Shown here piece after piece: positions 12,165 to 22,830 of a DNA stretch of 64,000 bases. The first letter of the stretch is position 1, and each line of letters begins with the position of its first letter. The DNA lies in the NCBI GenBank assembly GCA_963978905.1, contig OZ022261.1, positions 2,109,992-2,173,991 of the forward strand, written 5' to 3'. The notes under the pieces are model-generated. The model had not been told where the DNA came from. It saw only the letters and a list, made by a program, of their open reading frames with translations, and searched no databases. The DNA comes from Trichostrongylus colubriformis (Eukaryota > Nematoda > Chromadorea > Rhabditida > Trichostrongylidae). The position numbers were made by a program, and so were the translations under genes.

Positions 12165-13170
12165 GCATCAAACAAGACAAACATTCGGGATTTCCCAACA
12201 TGTGATAACGTCGTCTCCTTGGTCCAAGGTGCAGTCAGGTATACCAGTGCCCAGCTAAAATTTCCGATTTTGAGAGAAAATCTCGATTGGGATGAAAACT
12301 CATCATTGGAGGTAGTTCGGCCCCCTGAGTGCGAATATCGGATCCGATTCGTGCGAAAACTTCTCGTTCGTGCTCTATAAGCACTGGCAGGCTCAAATAA
12401 CTGACCATTAATATCACTAAAAAACGATAGCGAGGAGTAGCCTGATACCCTCAAAGTGAGTATTGAACATATTTATATCCAAATGTTTACGAACCCGGGA
12501 ACTGGAAATCCAAATTTTGCAAAAACTGTCTTCAGTGGGATCGAACCATCGACCCCTTTTTTGGCATCTCTAGGGCCGCTCAGGAAGAATGAAGGATAGT
12601 TATATGTTTCATATATGTACCCCCATATGATGCAAAAAAAACCGTTTTCCACACCACAATGGCAGAGGGTGTGTTGCTGGTATTCGCGTTTATTGAACGC
12701 CCTGTTCAAACCGGCCCTCTGTACGTTACACCGTCCGAGACGAAGGCGAGAAAGGTCCAAGCGAAGTCGCTCGTGTACTGGTTGAAGTGCAAACAGCAAT
12801 TTTGTTCTCGTGTATACCTCGCGGGTATACACGACGAGAGCTTCAAAACAGTGTTAGGGGTGTTGTGGGTAATGAGAACTCCTCAGTGGGCTCACGCAAC
12901 TGACAGCTGTGGGTCTAAGAAGGCTACATGTGCCGAAATTCCCGATGAGAAAGAGTGCTCCCGGGTCTTACTCCTTCAACGGCTGCCACTCGTTTTATGG
13001 CAGTCGCCCTTTTTGAAAATAAATGGTAGGAAAGGGGTATTATTTTTCGGCTTTTGGCCATTTCATTCCGTTTTATCTTCGCTACCGCTTTATTAAGCAC
13101 GTCGAGCTTCATAATCGATTGTAATTGATGATCTTTTCATATTCGGCCCGAATCCCCCCCCCCTATTACT
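12165..13170 (-). repeat. Long inverted arm R2 of composite copy 1
   Basis: Reverse complement of arm R1. It ends in an ATTCGGGCCGAATATG block followed by a C run and CTGCCTTCAA, a worn AGGCACC-type terminus. The opposite strand (12659-13096) is open for 145 codons in the same frame as arm R1's 157-codon frame. Confidence 0.8.
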
Positions 13171-14130
13171 GCCTTCAACAGAGTATGTTTGTACAACCAT
13201 CATACCCAGTTTACCTGGTGGGTAAATTCTTTTTGATACTTTTTCTACCCAAACCCCCTTGCGTATTTGCGTGGTCTTATCCCTGTTCATCGTGTAACGT
13301 ACAGGACCAGAATAGTCCGGAGGGTTTATCGTAGAGGATTAGCTGCGTAGTGGCCTCGACATACGAATTCCACTCACTTATAAAGGGAAGGGGTGGGGGT
13401 GATGATGGTATAACTTATGGTATGCATAGAATCAATACACCTAACATGGTGCACTACATAACACCCCTTGCCAGTTCAAGTCCCTAAACATTGCCAACTT
13501 CGCTTTGGGTGCAAATCGATTCTGTTGAAGTCGGAGTGCCTTGCTGTGCAGTTGAAAGCCACTGACTGGGTTGGGGTTGACTTTTGAGGAACACCCATTT
13601 CTTGTCGGCCGCTCTGATGCAGTTCGAGAACTGACTCTGGTAATGCCGACAAAGTATGTTTGTGGAGGTTGCCTGCGTTCCCGTCTTTCAACTTGGTCAG
13701 TAGGTGCGGAAGTCAATGACCTTGTCTATCACTTCTTGTCTGACGCCTTCAGCATGTTGCTTTTCTGCGCATAAACACAATAATAATAATAATGCGATCG
13801 TAAGAAGCTGCAGTCTGATAATCTATCCTGCAGTTATCAAGACGGTTTACAATACCCATATCAGAGCTTTTTGAAGCACTGGCCCTGCCATCGGCTAAAC
13901 AAGAACGTGCATGTTTTCCGTCCACTCCGGGATTTTGTTCACAATGACAAAAGTGGGAATTTTAGGGAGTAACCAAGTTCCTCTCTTTGTAACCAAGTTT
14001 CCAAATATCGCAGTTTCAGCGTTATCGACATCTGATCGTTATTCTTGACTTTTAATTTCAGCCACTTTAAAACCGTGCCCGGCTTTTCAGCTTCGCTAGC
14101 CACATATCCCTATAATGCCGAGTTCATACT
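13171..14130. other. Intergenic sequence, no gene recognised
   Basis: No exon with convincing splice sites. A short (TAA)n run lies at about 13783-13795. Confidence 0.4.
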
Positions 14131-14278
14131 GTTCCGTTATTGCGGCAAGGCGTGGCTGTGTGTCCTTGCGTCTGCGCCTGTGCCACCCTCTCTCGCTGCC
14201 TGCGTCGTCTCTGCACCTCCCCTGTATCGCTTTGCCTCGCTGCCTGTGAACCGGCGCAAAGTATGAACGTGGCCTAAC
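14130..14278. repeat. GC-rich repeat family C, copy 1
   Basis: Shares blocks such as GGCAAGGCGTGGCTG and CGCCTGTGCCAC with 41376-41560, 44945-45080 and 49625-49745, sometimes in reverse. It is flanked by 'gaacgtggcct'-type ends typical of a short MITE. Confidence 0.6.
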
Positions 14279-14284
14279 CGCGCG

Positions 14285-14480
14285 AGTGCGTGCCATTAGA
14301 GCAGAAAATTCGCGTGGCCGTGAGCGCGCAACGTGTGCGAGCTACGGAGGCCACATTGGTTGAGACCTGAAGCGATCACTCCTAGAATAGGGCGTAGAAC
14401 ACCGTCTTCGCTTGAGGACCCATCCAATACGGCGCAGATGGCTCGCACCATCCCATCGCATGCCGCACGCCGTAGCGCGA
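14285..14480. repeat. GC-rich repeat family D, copy 1
   Basis: Carries the family blocks CGCGCAACGTGTGCGAGCTA and GAAGCGATCACTCCTAGAAT, also seen near 27780, 33300, 39080, 40000, 40600 and 48270. It looks like a palindromic MITE. Confidence 0.5.
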
Positions 14481-14639
14481 GTTTTCTGTCCTAGTGGCAC
14501 ACACGCATAAGCGCCCATATGATTCTGACCAGCTGTTCGATAGTAGTCCATCTGCCACATGGCTCATGCAGCAGTACAAATCAACCCAACGCTTATTACC
14601 TAGCGGCCGAAACTCACCGTCCAACACATGATCTTACTA

Positions 14640-15323
14640 TTAGGTCTGTGCAGAATAAATGGCCGAAACGTAACTGGCCATAACTTCGCTCAGACACAAC
14701 TTTATTTGTCGAAATAAAAACCATTCGAATCTACAGAATTTTGCCAACGATCTGGTAAAGAAAATATGCCATCGCGATCAAATTCTGGATTGCGAAAATT
14801 AATAAAGTCAAGAATGGCATTTTTACCGTGCATAGTTTTTCTGCCGCAGGTTTGCATCGAGAACCAGGAAAAAGTGGTAATCCGTCAGGGATAGGTCTGG
14901 GGAATAAGCGGGGTGAGGGAGAGGCTCGATGCCTAACTGCATCATTTTTTTACTGGGTGCGCAAAACAACGCAAAACCCCACAGTTCGCAAGTCACCCGG
15001 CAAAAACTGATCGAGACTCTCCCTCACCCCCCTTATTCCCTAGTCCTATCCCTGAAGAATTACCACATTTTCCCGGTTCTCAATGCAAACCTGCGTCAGA
15101 AAAAATTCGTCGAAACTATGCAGGTTGAAAATGCTATCGTTGACTTTATTAATTTTTACAATCCAGAATTTTATCATGATTGCATATTTTCTTCACCAGA
15201 TCGTTGAAAAGGTTGTGTGGATTCGAATGGTTTCTATTTCGACAAATAAAGTTGTGTCTGAGCGAAGTTATGGCGTTTTGAAAAAAGTAGTCCGTTTTGG
15301 CCATTTATTCTGCATAGACCTAA
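14640..15323. mobile_element. Foldback element with mariner-type ends, 684 bp
   Basis: Arms of roughly 290 bp. The left end is TTAGGTCTGTGCAGAATAAA and the right end is the complement (ATTCTGCATAGACCTAA). It is flanked by TA on both sides (14638-14639, 15324-15325). The inner arms contain AGGGATAGGTCTGGGGAATA and its diverged complement. No transposase frame. Confidence 0.8.
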
Positions 15324-15457
15324 TAGAACTTTTGTTATCACATGCACTATGCATACCAGTTACATGGAAAACATATAAATGCACGACGAAAAACAGTTTG
15401 AGCGATTCACTTTACTAATGACAATAAGTAACATCAAGGATGTTGTTTCACATAATA

Positions 15458-16348
15458 TTAGGTTGTCCCAAAAGTCTTGTAGAATTTTTCTCGACCACCA
15501 ATTTTTATTATTTTTTCTTCCAACAAACAACATTAGGCAACAACGTATTCACCATTGTTACCGATAACACTCTGCCACCTCATAGGTAAATCGTTGATTC
15601 CCTCCTCTCGGAACCCTGAGTTCTGGGAGTCGATGAAGTCAGCGATCGCCTTTGTAAGCATGTCATAATCAACTAATTTTCTGTTGGCCAGGAAGGATTC
15701 AAGAGGATGGGTAAGGTGATAGTCAGATGGGGCAATGTCTGGAGAGTATGGCCTGTAGGGGAGGACATTCCAGCCGAGCTCGTGTAGCTTGGCCTGGGTA
15801 CTTTTCGTGAAATCGGAGGGGGCGTCGTCATGGGAGGGTGACCGCGGACCTTGATCGCGGACCTTTTTTGGAGCTTTTCTCGAACAGCAACGGCGAGCTG
15901 CTGGAGCTGGTGGGTGCATACGGTAGCGGTGACTGTCTCGCCTTGTACCAGCACCTCGTGGAAAAGCATTCCTTCCGCGTCCCAGAACCAGCACAGTCCC
16001 AAGCGTGGTTTGTCTTTCATATCAATCTCGCCGTTGCTGAAGCTGATGAACCAGCGGCGCACGGTCTCCTAGCTCACACATCCCTTGCCCAATGCAGCGC
16101 TGATGGAGTGGCACGCTTCCGTTGTTTTGGTGCCGCAAGACCGCTCATAATAGATGACACCGCGAGTTGGGTCGGTATCGACAATGGGTACTGTAGCTCT
16201 CTCTACGGGATCTGGTGGGTTAATATTATTTTCCTGGAAAGCTTAGAGAACGTTCTACCACATTCCTGAACCGAATAGATCTGCCTCGAAGTAAACAAGA
16301 GTTGTTGATTTTTTGGAAAAATCCTACAAGACTTTAGGGACAACCTAA
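15458..16348 (-). mobile_element. mariner element, 891 bp, with broken transposase
   Basis: Terminal repeats of about 30 bp (TTAGGTTGTCCCAAAAGTCT, and the complement ending CCTAA) are flanked by TA duplications at 15456-15457 and 16349-16350. It is shorter than a full mariner of about 1.3 kb, so part of the transposase gene is missing. Confidence 0.9.
15533..16062 (-). pseudogene. mariner transposase remnant
   Basis: Minus-strand frames recall mariner transposase. RRWFISFSNGEIDMKDKPRL and CWFWDAEGMLFHEVL carry the first catalytic aspartate in a W-D-x-E-G context. After a frameshift, YRPYSPDIAPSDYHL carries the last aspartate of the DD34D motif and LPMRWQSVIGNNGEYVV is the usual C-terminus. 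The middle aspartate region is damaged (HDDAPSD in place of a D-N-A-R-P-H type motif). The N-terminal DNA-binding part is largely absent. Not functional. Confidence 0.85.
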
Positions 16349-16499
16349 TAGTTACATAACTTCGACAAATCAGACGTTAATATTATGAGCAGAGACATTG
16401 CCGAGTTTCTGCTATACCATAGAAGTCTGCCTACAGATTTACTAATTTTTTAGTTCTACAATATTAACACAGAATAATTCTATGATGTAATGCCTCACA

Positions 16500-16787
16500 A
16501 TGGTCGCTGTACGTATAAAAGAGGTGCGGCCAAGAACAACGCTTCTGAAGCAAGCAGCTGTACAAATCCATGTGTTCGAGAATGACTTCCTATGGAAGTT
16601 GCTGGTTTCACAGTTAAAGGCACAATTCACGATAACATTGGTCGTCATCGCCCTTAGCAAAATTTCCGAGAATGCTGAAGAATTCAAAAGTGAAGGAAAA
16701 ATGAAAAAAACCTTTAAAAATCCTGAAAATGAAGCTTTCTCGACCTTGGACTTGGACGAGATCATAGCCAGAAGTACGCGTTTGTAA
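16500..16787 (+). CDS. Hypothetical 95-residue frame
   Basis: An uninterrupted ATG-to-TAA frame with a mixed, protein-like composition ending KNPENEAFSTLDLDEIIARS. There is a mildly hydrophobic middle (FTITLVVIALSKI) but no recognised domain, no obvious signal peptide and no clear neighbouring exon. It lies 150 bases from a mariner end. It may be a chance frame or an exon of an unseen gene. Confidence 0.2.
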   Translation: MVAVRIKEVRPRTTLLKQAAVQIHVFENDFLWKLLVSQLKAQFTITLVVIALSKISENAEEFKSEGKMKKTFKNPENEAFSTLDLDEIIARSTRL

Positions 16788-17187
16788 AGGTTTCTACTAG
16801 ATGACATCTCCGATAATCACCCGACATTCTTCGATACTGCTTTTCCCTTCATGAGAATGTTACCTTTACTACTAGAATTGTGTCGATCTTACTTATCAAA
16901 ATCGATTACGAGCCACTTCTGCCAAGTAGCTGCCACCAGTGCTCCGCTGGTCAAATCGATGGCGGGTGTCGGCCTCTTGAAATGGTGGGCGCCATCTTCT
17001 ATACGAATTTTGTACGCGGTTACTACTCGTCCTAGCGCTCCGGTAAAAGTACGTCCTTTTTATTTTCGGGTGGGGCTGTCTGTCTACGGAGAAGCCGCGA
17101 TAACCAAATTATCGTGAACTTTGCCTGTAAGCACACATCGGAAATCTCTTGAACACCAATACTCGCGGTCAACCATATAGAGTGCGT

Positions 17188-18723
17188 TTCATAATTATAA
17201 GGTCACCCCCCAATTTTCGGTTTTCAGAAGAGGCAGCTGACCGAGAATTTTTTAAAGTATTTTTCATAGATTCGTCACCACAGGAAACCTTCCTACACTA
17301 GTTTTGATAAGATTAGCTTTCAGCCCGACATTTTTAAGAATATTTTCTGATTTTTGTGCCGTTTCATAATTATACGGTCACCCCGAAGAAACAGCAAATT
17401 TGCTAGAGTTACCAGCGCATGCGAAGGAGCTTATAATCTATGGCTCACTCCTGTTTAAGAACGACGTTAACTAGCCGTTTGGGAAGAAACGAAATTTCGA
17501 AGAGACTTACCACAGGTAGTGTTCCAGTCTTCAACGATTGCCTGTTTCAGCAGTTTTGCTTCGATTATCGGGGTAAATATTTGAGGCGATGTCTTCTAGA
17601 TCTCCCTAATAGAGCTGAGACCAAGACTACATGTTACCTATGGTTGGACTTCGTATTTCGGAACTTTAACCGCAATTACGTTGAATGACCTACGTGAACA
17701 ACGGCATTGCCATACCTTGAGTCGCAATTATGAAGAGCCCGGTCGGTTTCAAAAGGCAACTATTACTTCGTAAGATCTTCTAGCAGTCTCTGGAGTCCAT
17801 TCTGCAGGTTTCGAAGGCAAGAATTAGTGCATGCTCATTGCCGAAAAGAACTCATGACATCACGCTTCTCCTACAAATATTGCCAAGGCTCCCGTAGATT
17901 GGCGCTATCATCAGAATAAGGTAGTGCTACCTCTACACATCAGAACCATACAAATAGAATATTTTCGGACTGAAAAATACAATTCAGATGGAATTACACG
18001 CATGCAGGGTGCAGCTGCTATGCAGATTCTAATTCGTTCAATCTGCGCCCAAAAGAACTTTATGAATTGAAGTCGTGCCACTTTATGGTGTGCTGTAGAC
18101 CTCGGAAACTACTTCATTATTTCTTCAGTGGTGTTTCTGCTCTTCCTCACTACTGTGCGCGCTGTGGTCCCAGGCAAGGAATGGTTCAACTCCAAATAAA
18201 TCTGCTCCATGGAGAAGGTGCTGTATGAGGTGGTCCCCAAAATCCCTTCCTCGTTAATGGCAATATCTCACGTGGGAGACCAGAGCCTGAACAACATCTG
18301 AAGACACCAAATGACTCGAATGTTATTTAACTGAGCACAGGAATCTTCCGATTTTTTTTTGGAATTGCTCTCAAACTGAGCCTAGCTCCACGAGTATCCA
18401 AAATGTGGGCTTTCCTCTCAGAAGATAGCAGCTAGCCTCAAGATGAATGAGCATGTATCACGAAGATGTATTTAAAATACATATCCACCTTCACAGACTT
18501 GCTGGAGCCTCAACTTTTTTCCTTTTTTCAAGGTGACCTTATAGTTATGAAACGGTGCAAAAAACGAAAATACTCTTAAAAACATAAGGTAAACGAGACT
18601 GCGACCAAAAATCGGATACGGGGGTTATTTCAGATGGGGAGTCCGTATGAGACTGAAAAGATACCTTAATGGGGTGTTGTTGAGAAAACCTGAAATCCAG
18701 GGGTGACCTTATAATTATGAAAC
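17188..18723. mobile_element. Nested inverted-repeat element (Tc1-like ends)
   Basis: The outer ends read GTTTCATAATTATAAGGTCA (17188) and the complement (to 18723). A second inner pair with the same motif lies at about 17361 and 18553. This gives a roughly 1.5-kb unit with two nested terminal pairs, as if one copy inserted in another or the ends were duplicated. No intact transposase frame. Assignment to the Tc1/mariner group is an inference from end structure. Confidence 0.6.
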
Positions 18724-19263
18724 TGGCATGAATGAAGAACACTGGAAGGAATAACAGAGCTGATTGCCTGTTGAAGACAGAAGAAGAAGTATACGTGCAG
18801 GAGGGGTTCGTGAGCATGGGCAAAAACGCCTAGAGCTGAAGAATCCAGTGAAACACACCTGCATAATCTCTCTAATGGGAATTTCATCTGAGAAACTTGT
18901 GATACAAAGCTACGGTAGGAGCGGCGGCTGTTCGCCTATTCCAAAGCAGAGTCTCCAAGTAAAGCTCGTCGTCAGTCGGTATAGCAGAGATAAAAACGGC
19001 TCAGAGTTATGGTCTACCGCTGCATTAAGAATCTAAGTGACGATATGTTTGATATTTCTTCTACTGCTCAAAGTGGTACTGCCGGTCTATAACGTATTTG
19101 TTCTGTCATTTGTCCATTTGTTGCTTCTACAGCAAAAACGGATCTCCGACGTCCGCTAAAAAGTTAGGATTTAGTTCCATTTTGGGCAGTGCGGACGGGA
19201 TTTCGTTGCATTTGGAGCTATAACACAAAAGCAGGGAAAAGCACTACAGTATGTACGTCTTAA
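18724..19263. other. Intergenic, nothing recognised
   Basis: A 90-codon plus-strand frame (18764-19036) has no support from splice sites or motifs. Confidence 0.35.
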
Positions 19264-19660
19264 AGACACCGAGAGGGACAAATTTGGCCAGATTGTGAAA
19301 TAGGAAAGTAGGGGTGCTCAGCAGTGTAACAATAGAGAAATAACGGAATAAAACTGTGAAGACAACGAGATTTAGGGATCCGAACACTTCTCACACTTCT
19401 CTTTCGCCACCCTCTGCATCACTAGCCGGGGGTAATTGCAGACGGACGAGAGGCTACAGTAGCCGGCCGCGAAGATTGTTCCGCGACCGGCAACTCCCCT
19501 GGTGGTTGAACGGCAGTACGACTCGCTCTGCTGCGGGATCGTGATAAGACTCCAGCTCGCTTTTTCAGTGCGACTTTCTTCGCATTCTCTCAGTTGAATG
19601 TTTGTTTACAGAGAATATGTGTTCCTAGTTCTCACTTTCTCCCTACCCCTCCCGATGCCT
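19264..19660. mobile_element. TTAA-flanked MITE (family F), 397 bp
   Basis: TTAA at 19260-19263 and 19661-19664. The left end is AGACACCGAGAGGG and the right end CCCTCCCGATGCCT (inverted). A copy of almost the same length (396 bp) lies at 25117-25512. The TTAA target duplication is typical of the piggyBac group. Confidence 0.8.
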
Positions 19661-19664
19661 TTAA

Positions 19665-20458
19665 GCTAATTATGTGTGTCCTCGGGCCACGTCCAGACCT
19701 ATGATATTACCCTTTTTTGAGATTTTTGTGTGGAGTCCACACAAAGTTTTAGGAAGCGTTCTATCCCTCATATCAGCCAAGACACATCGCATGCCAAGTA
19801 AACAGCGGAATTGCGAAGGCTAGCAGTACTCCTCCAAACTGTAAGGACACACAATGTCTGCAACGCACGGAACTGAGCGTACAAAGGGTCACGATACTCC
19901 TGACTTCTTTCGAATTGCCGTTGGTAGCTTCCAGGTATCTCGATGTTCCTGCTCTTCTTGAGCGGTGCTCGAAAAGAGGACGAAAAATCCGAGGTAAACA
20001 CACGGCGATAGAAAGTCGCAAGTGCCAGTTGTTCCGGCCACACACTTTCACTGCTGGTCGCATTTTTTAAAGTTAAGCGAGCCGAAGTCACTATACCTCA
20101 TGCTAGAAAAACATGTTGAGTCGTCACATGTGTAACAATTGCAATCAATTTCAAATAGTCATTTTTTTCAACTTTATTGCTTATTACACGTTTTAGAGCG
20201 AATCTCAAGGGTTAAAATCCTCCAGTACCTGATTGTGAAGTGATTTTGAGACATTTTATCTAAGGTGGGCTGGGCAGAATTTTTTGAGGAAATCTCATGA
20301 AAACCTTATTTTACATGGATCATAATCTAAGAAAGAAGAAAGCAAACCGATCTTCTGAGATGATACTAGTTTCTGTCAGTTCAGAAACTACATAATCGCT
20401 GTATTATGAGATGAATTAGCAAAATTGATGTTCATTTTAGTCTACGTCTCCATACGTA
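19665..20458. other. Intergenic, nothing recognised
   Basis: Overlapping minus-strand frames near 19770-20090 lack splice or motif support. Confidence 0.35.
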
Positions 20459-20965
20459 CAGTAGCGCTCGAAAGTCTTCAGCCAAACACTTTTTTGTCAT
20501 AACTTTTTTACTACTTGACCAAGTTTGACAAAATTTCAATATGTGGTGCCTGAACCTATTGCCAACATTTCCTTCTAGTTGAGTGCCGCTTGACTCTTTT
20601 CATGGTTTTTTACAAGAATTTACTACAAGACCATCGGAAAAAAGGAAAAAGGCTTGGTCAAGAAAAACGGCTTTCTATACAAAAACAAAAAGAGCAAGCC
20701 TCAGAGAACATTAATATTTTGTAGAAAGACCACGACTTTTGATGACAGCGGCACAGCGGGACGGCATAGCGATGGCATACCAAAATCAAAAAATTTCATA
20801 TAACCACGTAACCTACACCGTTGAGCGCCAAAATAGTATATCAAGTATGCAGTGTCTCCAAGTGCAACATACTAAAATTTCTCTCAGATCGGTCCAGTTG
20901 CAAAAAAGTTACAAGTAAAAACCCAAGTGAAAAACCATTTGGCCGAAGACTTTTGAGCGCTACTG
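20459..20965 (-). mobile_element. Tc1-type element, internally deleted (507 bp)
   Basis: Inverted ends CAGTAGCGCTCGAAAGTCTT and AAGACTTTTGAGCGCTACTG; the left side is flanked by TA (20457-20458). On the minus strand, 20773-20714 reads AIAMPSRCAAVIKSRGLSTK before a stop, which matches the conserved C-terminus of Tc1-family transposases. The rest of the gene is deleted. Confidence 0.85.
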
Positions 20966-21830
20966 CATATCCTTCAAGCGTCCATACGTCATGCTCATGT
21001 CATTGAGGCTAAATTTCCACCGGATTCAATGAAATATTGTTTCAGCTATGCACTCAATTTTGGGCAGAGGTCATACAAAATCAAAATTACATAGCTCACT
21101 ACAATTTTCGAGTGTTTATAATTTTTTTTCTGAAAAATTATTACAACCATTTTATTTTGCGTCATATCCAGCCTCGGGCGGGATGTTCATCATTGTTTGA
21201 TGTACAGTTTACATCGAAAGAACTCGAACGGGATCAACGATAACACCTGCTTCGCTGACCGAACGTTATGGGGCTTGGAAAATGTCGTATTGATTGATTG
21301 TTGTCTCGAGTCAGCAGCTGTCATTCCACGTTTAGATCAGTTTGCTCAGTAATAAATTATTCAGTAAACGAATCACCAAAATATTGTTTACCAATATTTT
21401 GGACCCGTTTGAGCATTGGCCGTACCCGTTGTGCTAGTCTCAAACATACCAGTGTAATCACGCCATGAAAGTAACGTTTGTCGACTTCATTGAGGGGAAT
21501 GAAGAGCGCAAATGTTGAGGGTCTGAACAGAGGGGAGAAGTTCTCAAATCGTAAAAAGCTGCCCGTCGGCTGAAGGGCAACTGTCGTTATTTCGTTTCAA
21601 GTCGGTCCAGGTGGTTTCACGCCCAGCTGAGCGCAGGTGAAAGTTGATCCACGTTGCATTCGGCGCAGCAAATTCTCTTGAGCAGTACATATCTTCTAGT
21701 AAGGTGCCTGTTGTATTCGGAGTCACGAAATTTTGCTCAAGAAAGGTCTGCCAAATGCTCTTTTCAGCGAAGAAGTCAAAAAAATTATGTTTCAGCTTCT
21801 CATGGTTTTTTTTCTCCTTGGCGTGTCACA
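20966..21830. other. Intergenic, nothing recognised
   Basis: No convincing exon. A short near-palindrome (AATATTGTTTACCAATATT) lies at about 21381. Confidence 0.35.
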
Positions 21831-22830
21831 TTAGAGCTCCTTCTTCCCTGTCAGTTTACTCAGTATCGTTCTATTACTCTCATACGTTCCATTACTCTCA
21901 AACCACCGCGCTTCACTTCGAGCTTCAGCGTTTCACTGGCCGAGTTGCTGCGTTGGCGGCGCATCGATCGCCGATGGCTGACATGATCCTTTGCTGTCTG
22001 CATCTATCCCTAAGTGGTTAGTGATGCAGAGGGGACGGAAGGGAAGAGGTGAAAATGGGGTATCCTATTGGTCTTTCCTTTCTCCATGCCGCGTCACATT
22101 AGAGATCCCTACTTCCTTACTGGTTTTGTTCTATTACTCTCAAATGATCTCTTACTTTCCCTTCGTATTCAGTCGCACGAGTGCTGTAAGCTCAGAGCAA
22201 TTTTTAAAAAGTTCTTACAGGTGATTTTTTCATGGCGAGGCCCTGTGCAAACGATATGCGCCGGTAATTGCGTCATTGCAATGTTTGCTTTCAGAGCTTC
22301 CGCGCCCCCATTTTGAAAACTACTGTGCAGACTACGTACAATTCACCCTGTTGTAGTTTATTTTGGACAACAATTTTTTTTGGAGATGTTAAATCTGAAT
22401 GGAAGCTCACAGAAAGCGTTTTAACGTTTTGAATCAGGTATTAAAATCCTAATTGAGGCAGTGGAAGAAAGCAGAACTGGGAACGATATTGGTTTTGTAC
22501 GAACATTCGAGCTCAGCAAAAATCCTATATGACAAAATTCGCATTTGGAAAGGTCGCCCTGGGGTCTCTATCGCGACACCACCGCGCTTCACTGGCCGAG
22601 CTGCCGCGGTGGCGAGACAACGGTCGCAGCTCGCTGGCATCGCTCCTTGTCGTCTGCGTCTGTCCCCAAGCGGTTAGTGATGCAAAGCGGGTGAAAAGGA
22701 AGAGCTGAGAATGGGGTCTTCTTCTCGCATTTTTGGCCATTTCGTCCGATTTATTCTGTGCTGTTACACTACTTTGAGTCTCATTTCCATACTTTACAGT
22801 CGGCAAAATTTCACTCCTTTTGGTGTCTTC
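21830..22830. repeat. Cluster of family F element pieces
   Basis: Direct repeats of CACATTAGAG and TTCTATTACTCTCA occur near 21826-21900 and 22092-22145. The family core (TTTCACTGGCCGAGTTGCTG, then TCCCTAAGTGGTTAGTGATG) appears near 21930 and again near 22580. The right end at about 22829 is CCTTTTGGTGTCTTC. The pieces are too worn to give exact borders. Confidence 0.5.

Larger units (their letters stand above)
8250..13170 (+). mobile_element. Composite TTAA-type element carrying collagen IV exons (copy 1)
   Basis: About 4.9 kb flanked by inverted arms of roughly 0.95 kb (8250-9235 plus, 12165-13170 minus). Both ends are worn versions of the motif AGGCACCGGAAGGGG followed by an ATTCGGGCCGAATATG block that is identical at the two ends. 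The interior holds let-2-like collagen exons in plus orientation and an 891-bp mariner at 9452-10342. Without the mariner the interior is about 2.05 kb, matching the second copy at about 54965-61748 in reverse orientation. I infer a non-autonomous transposon that captured host gene sequence (Pack-type). No transposase is visible in the interior. Confidence 0.6.

Noticed and set aside
15838..16269. 143-codon plus-strand frame
   Set aside because: Antisense shadow of the mariner transposase remnant.
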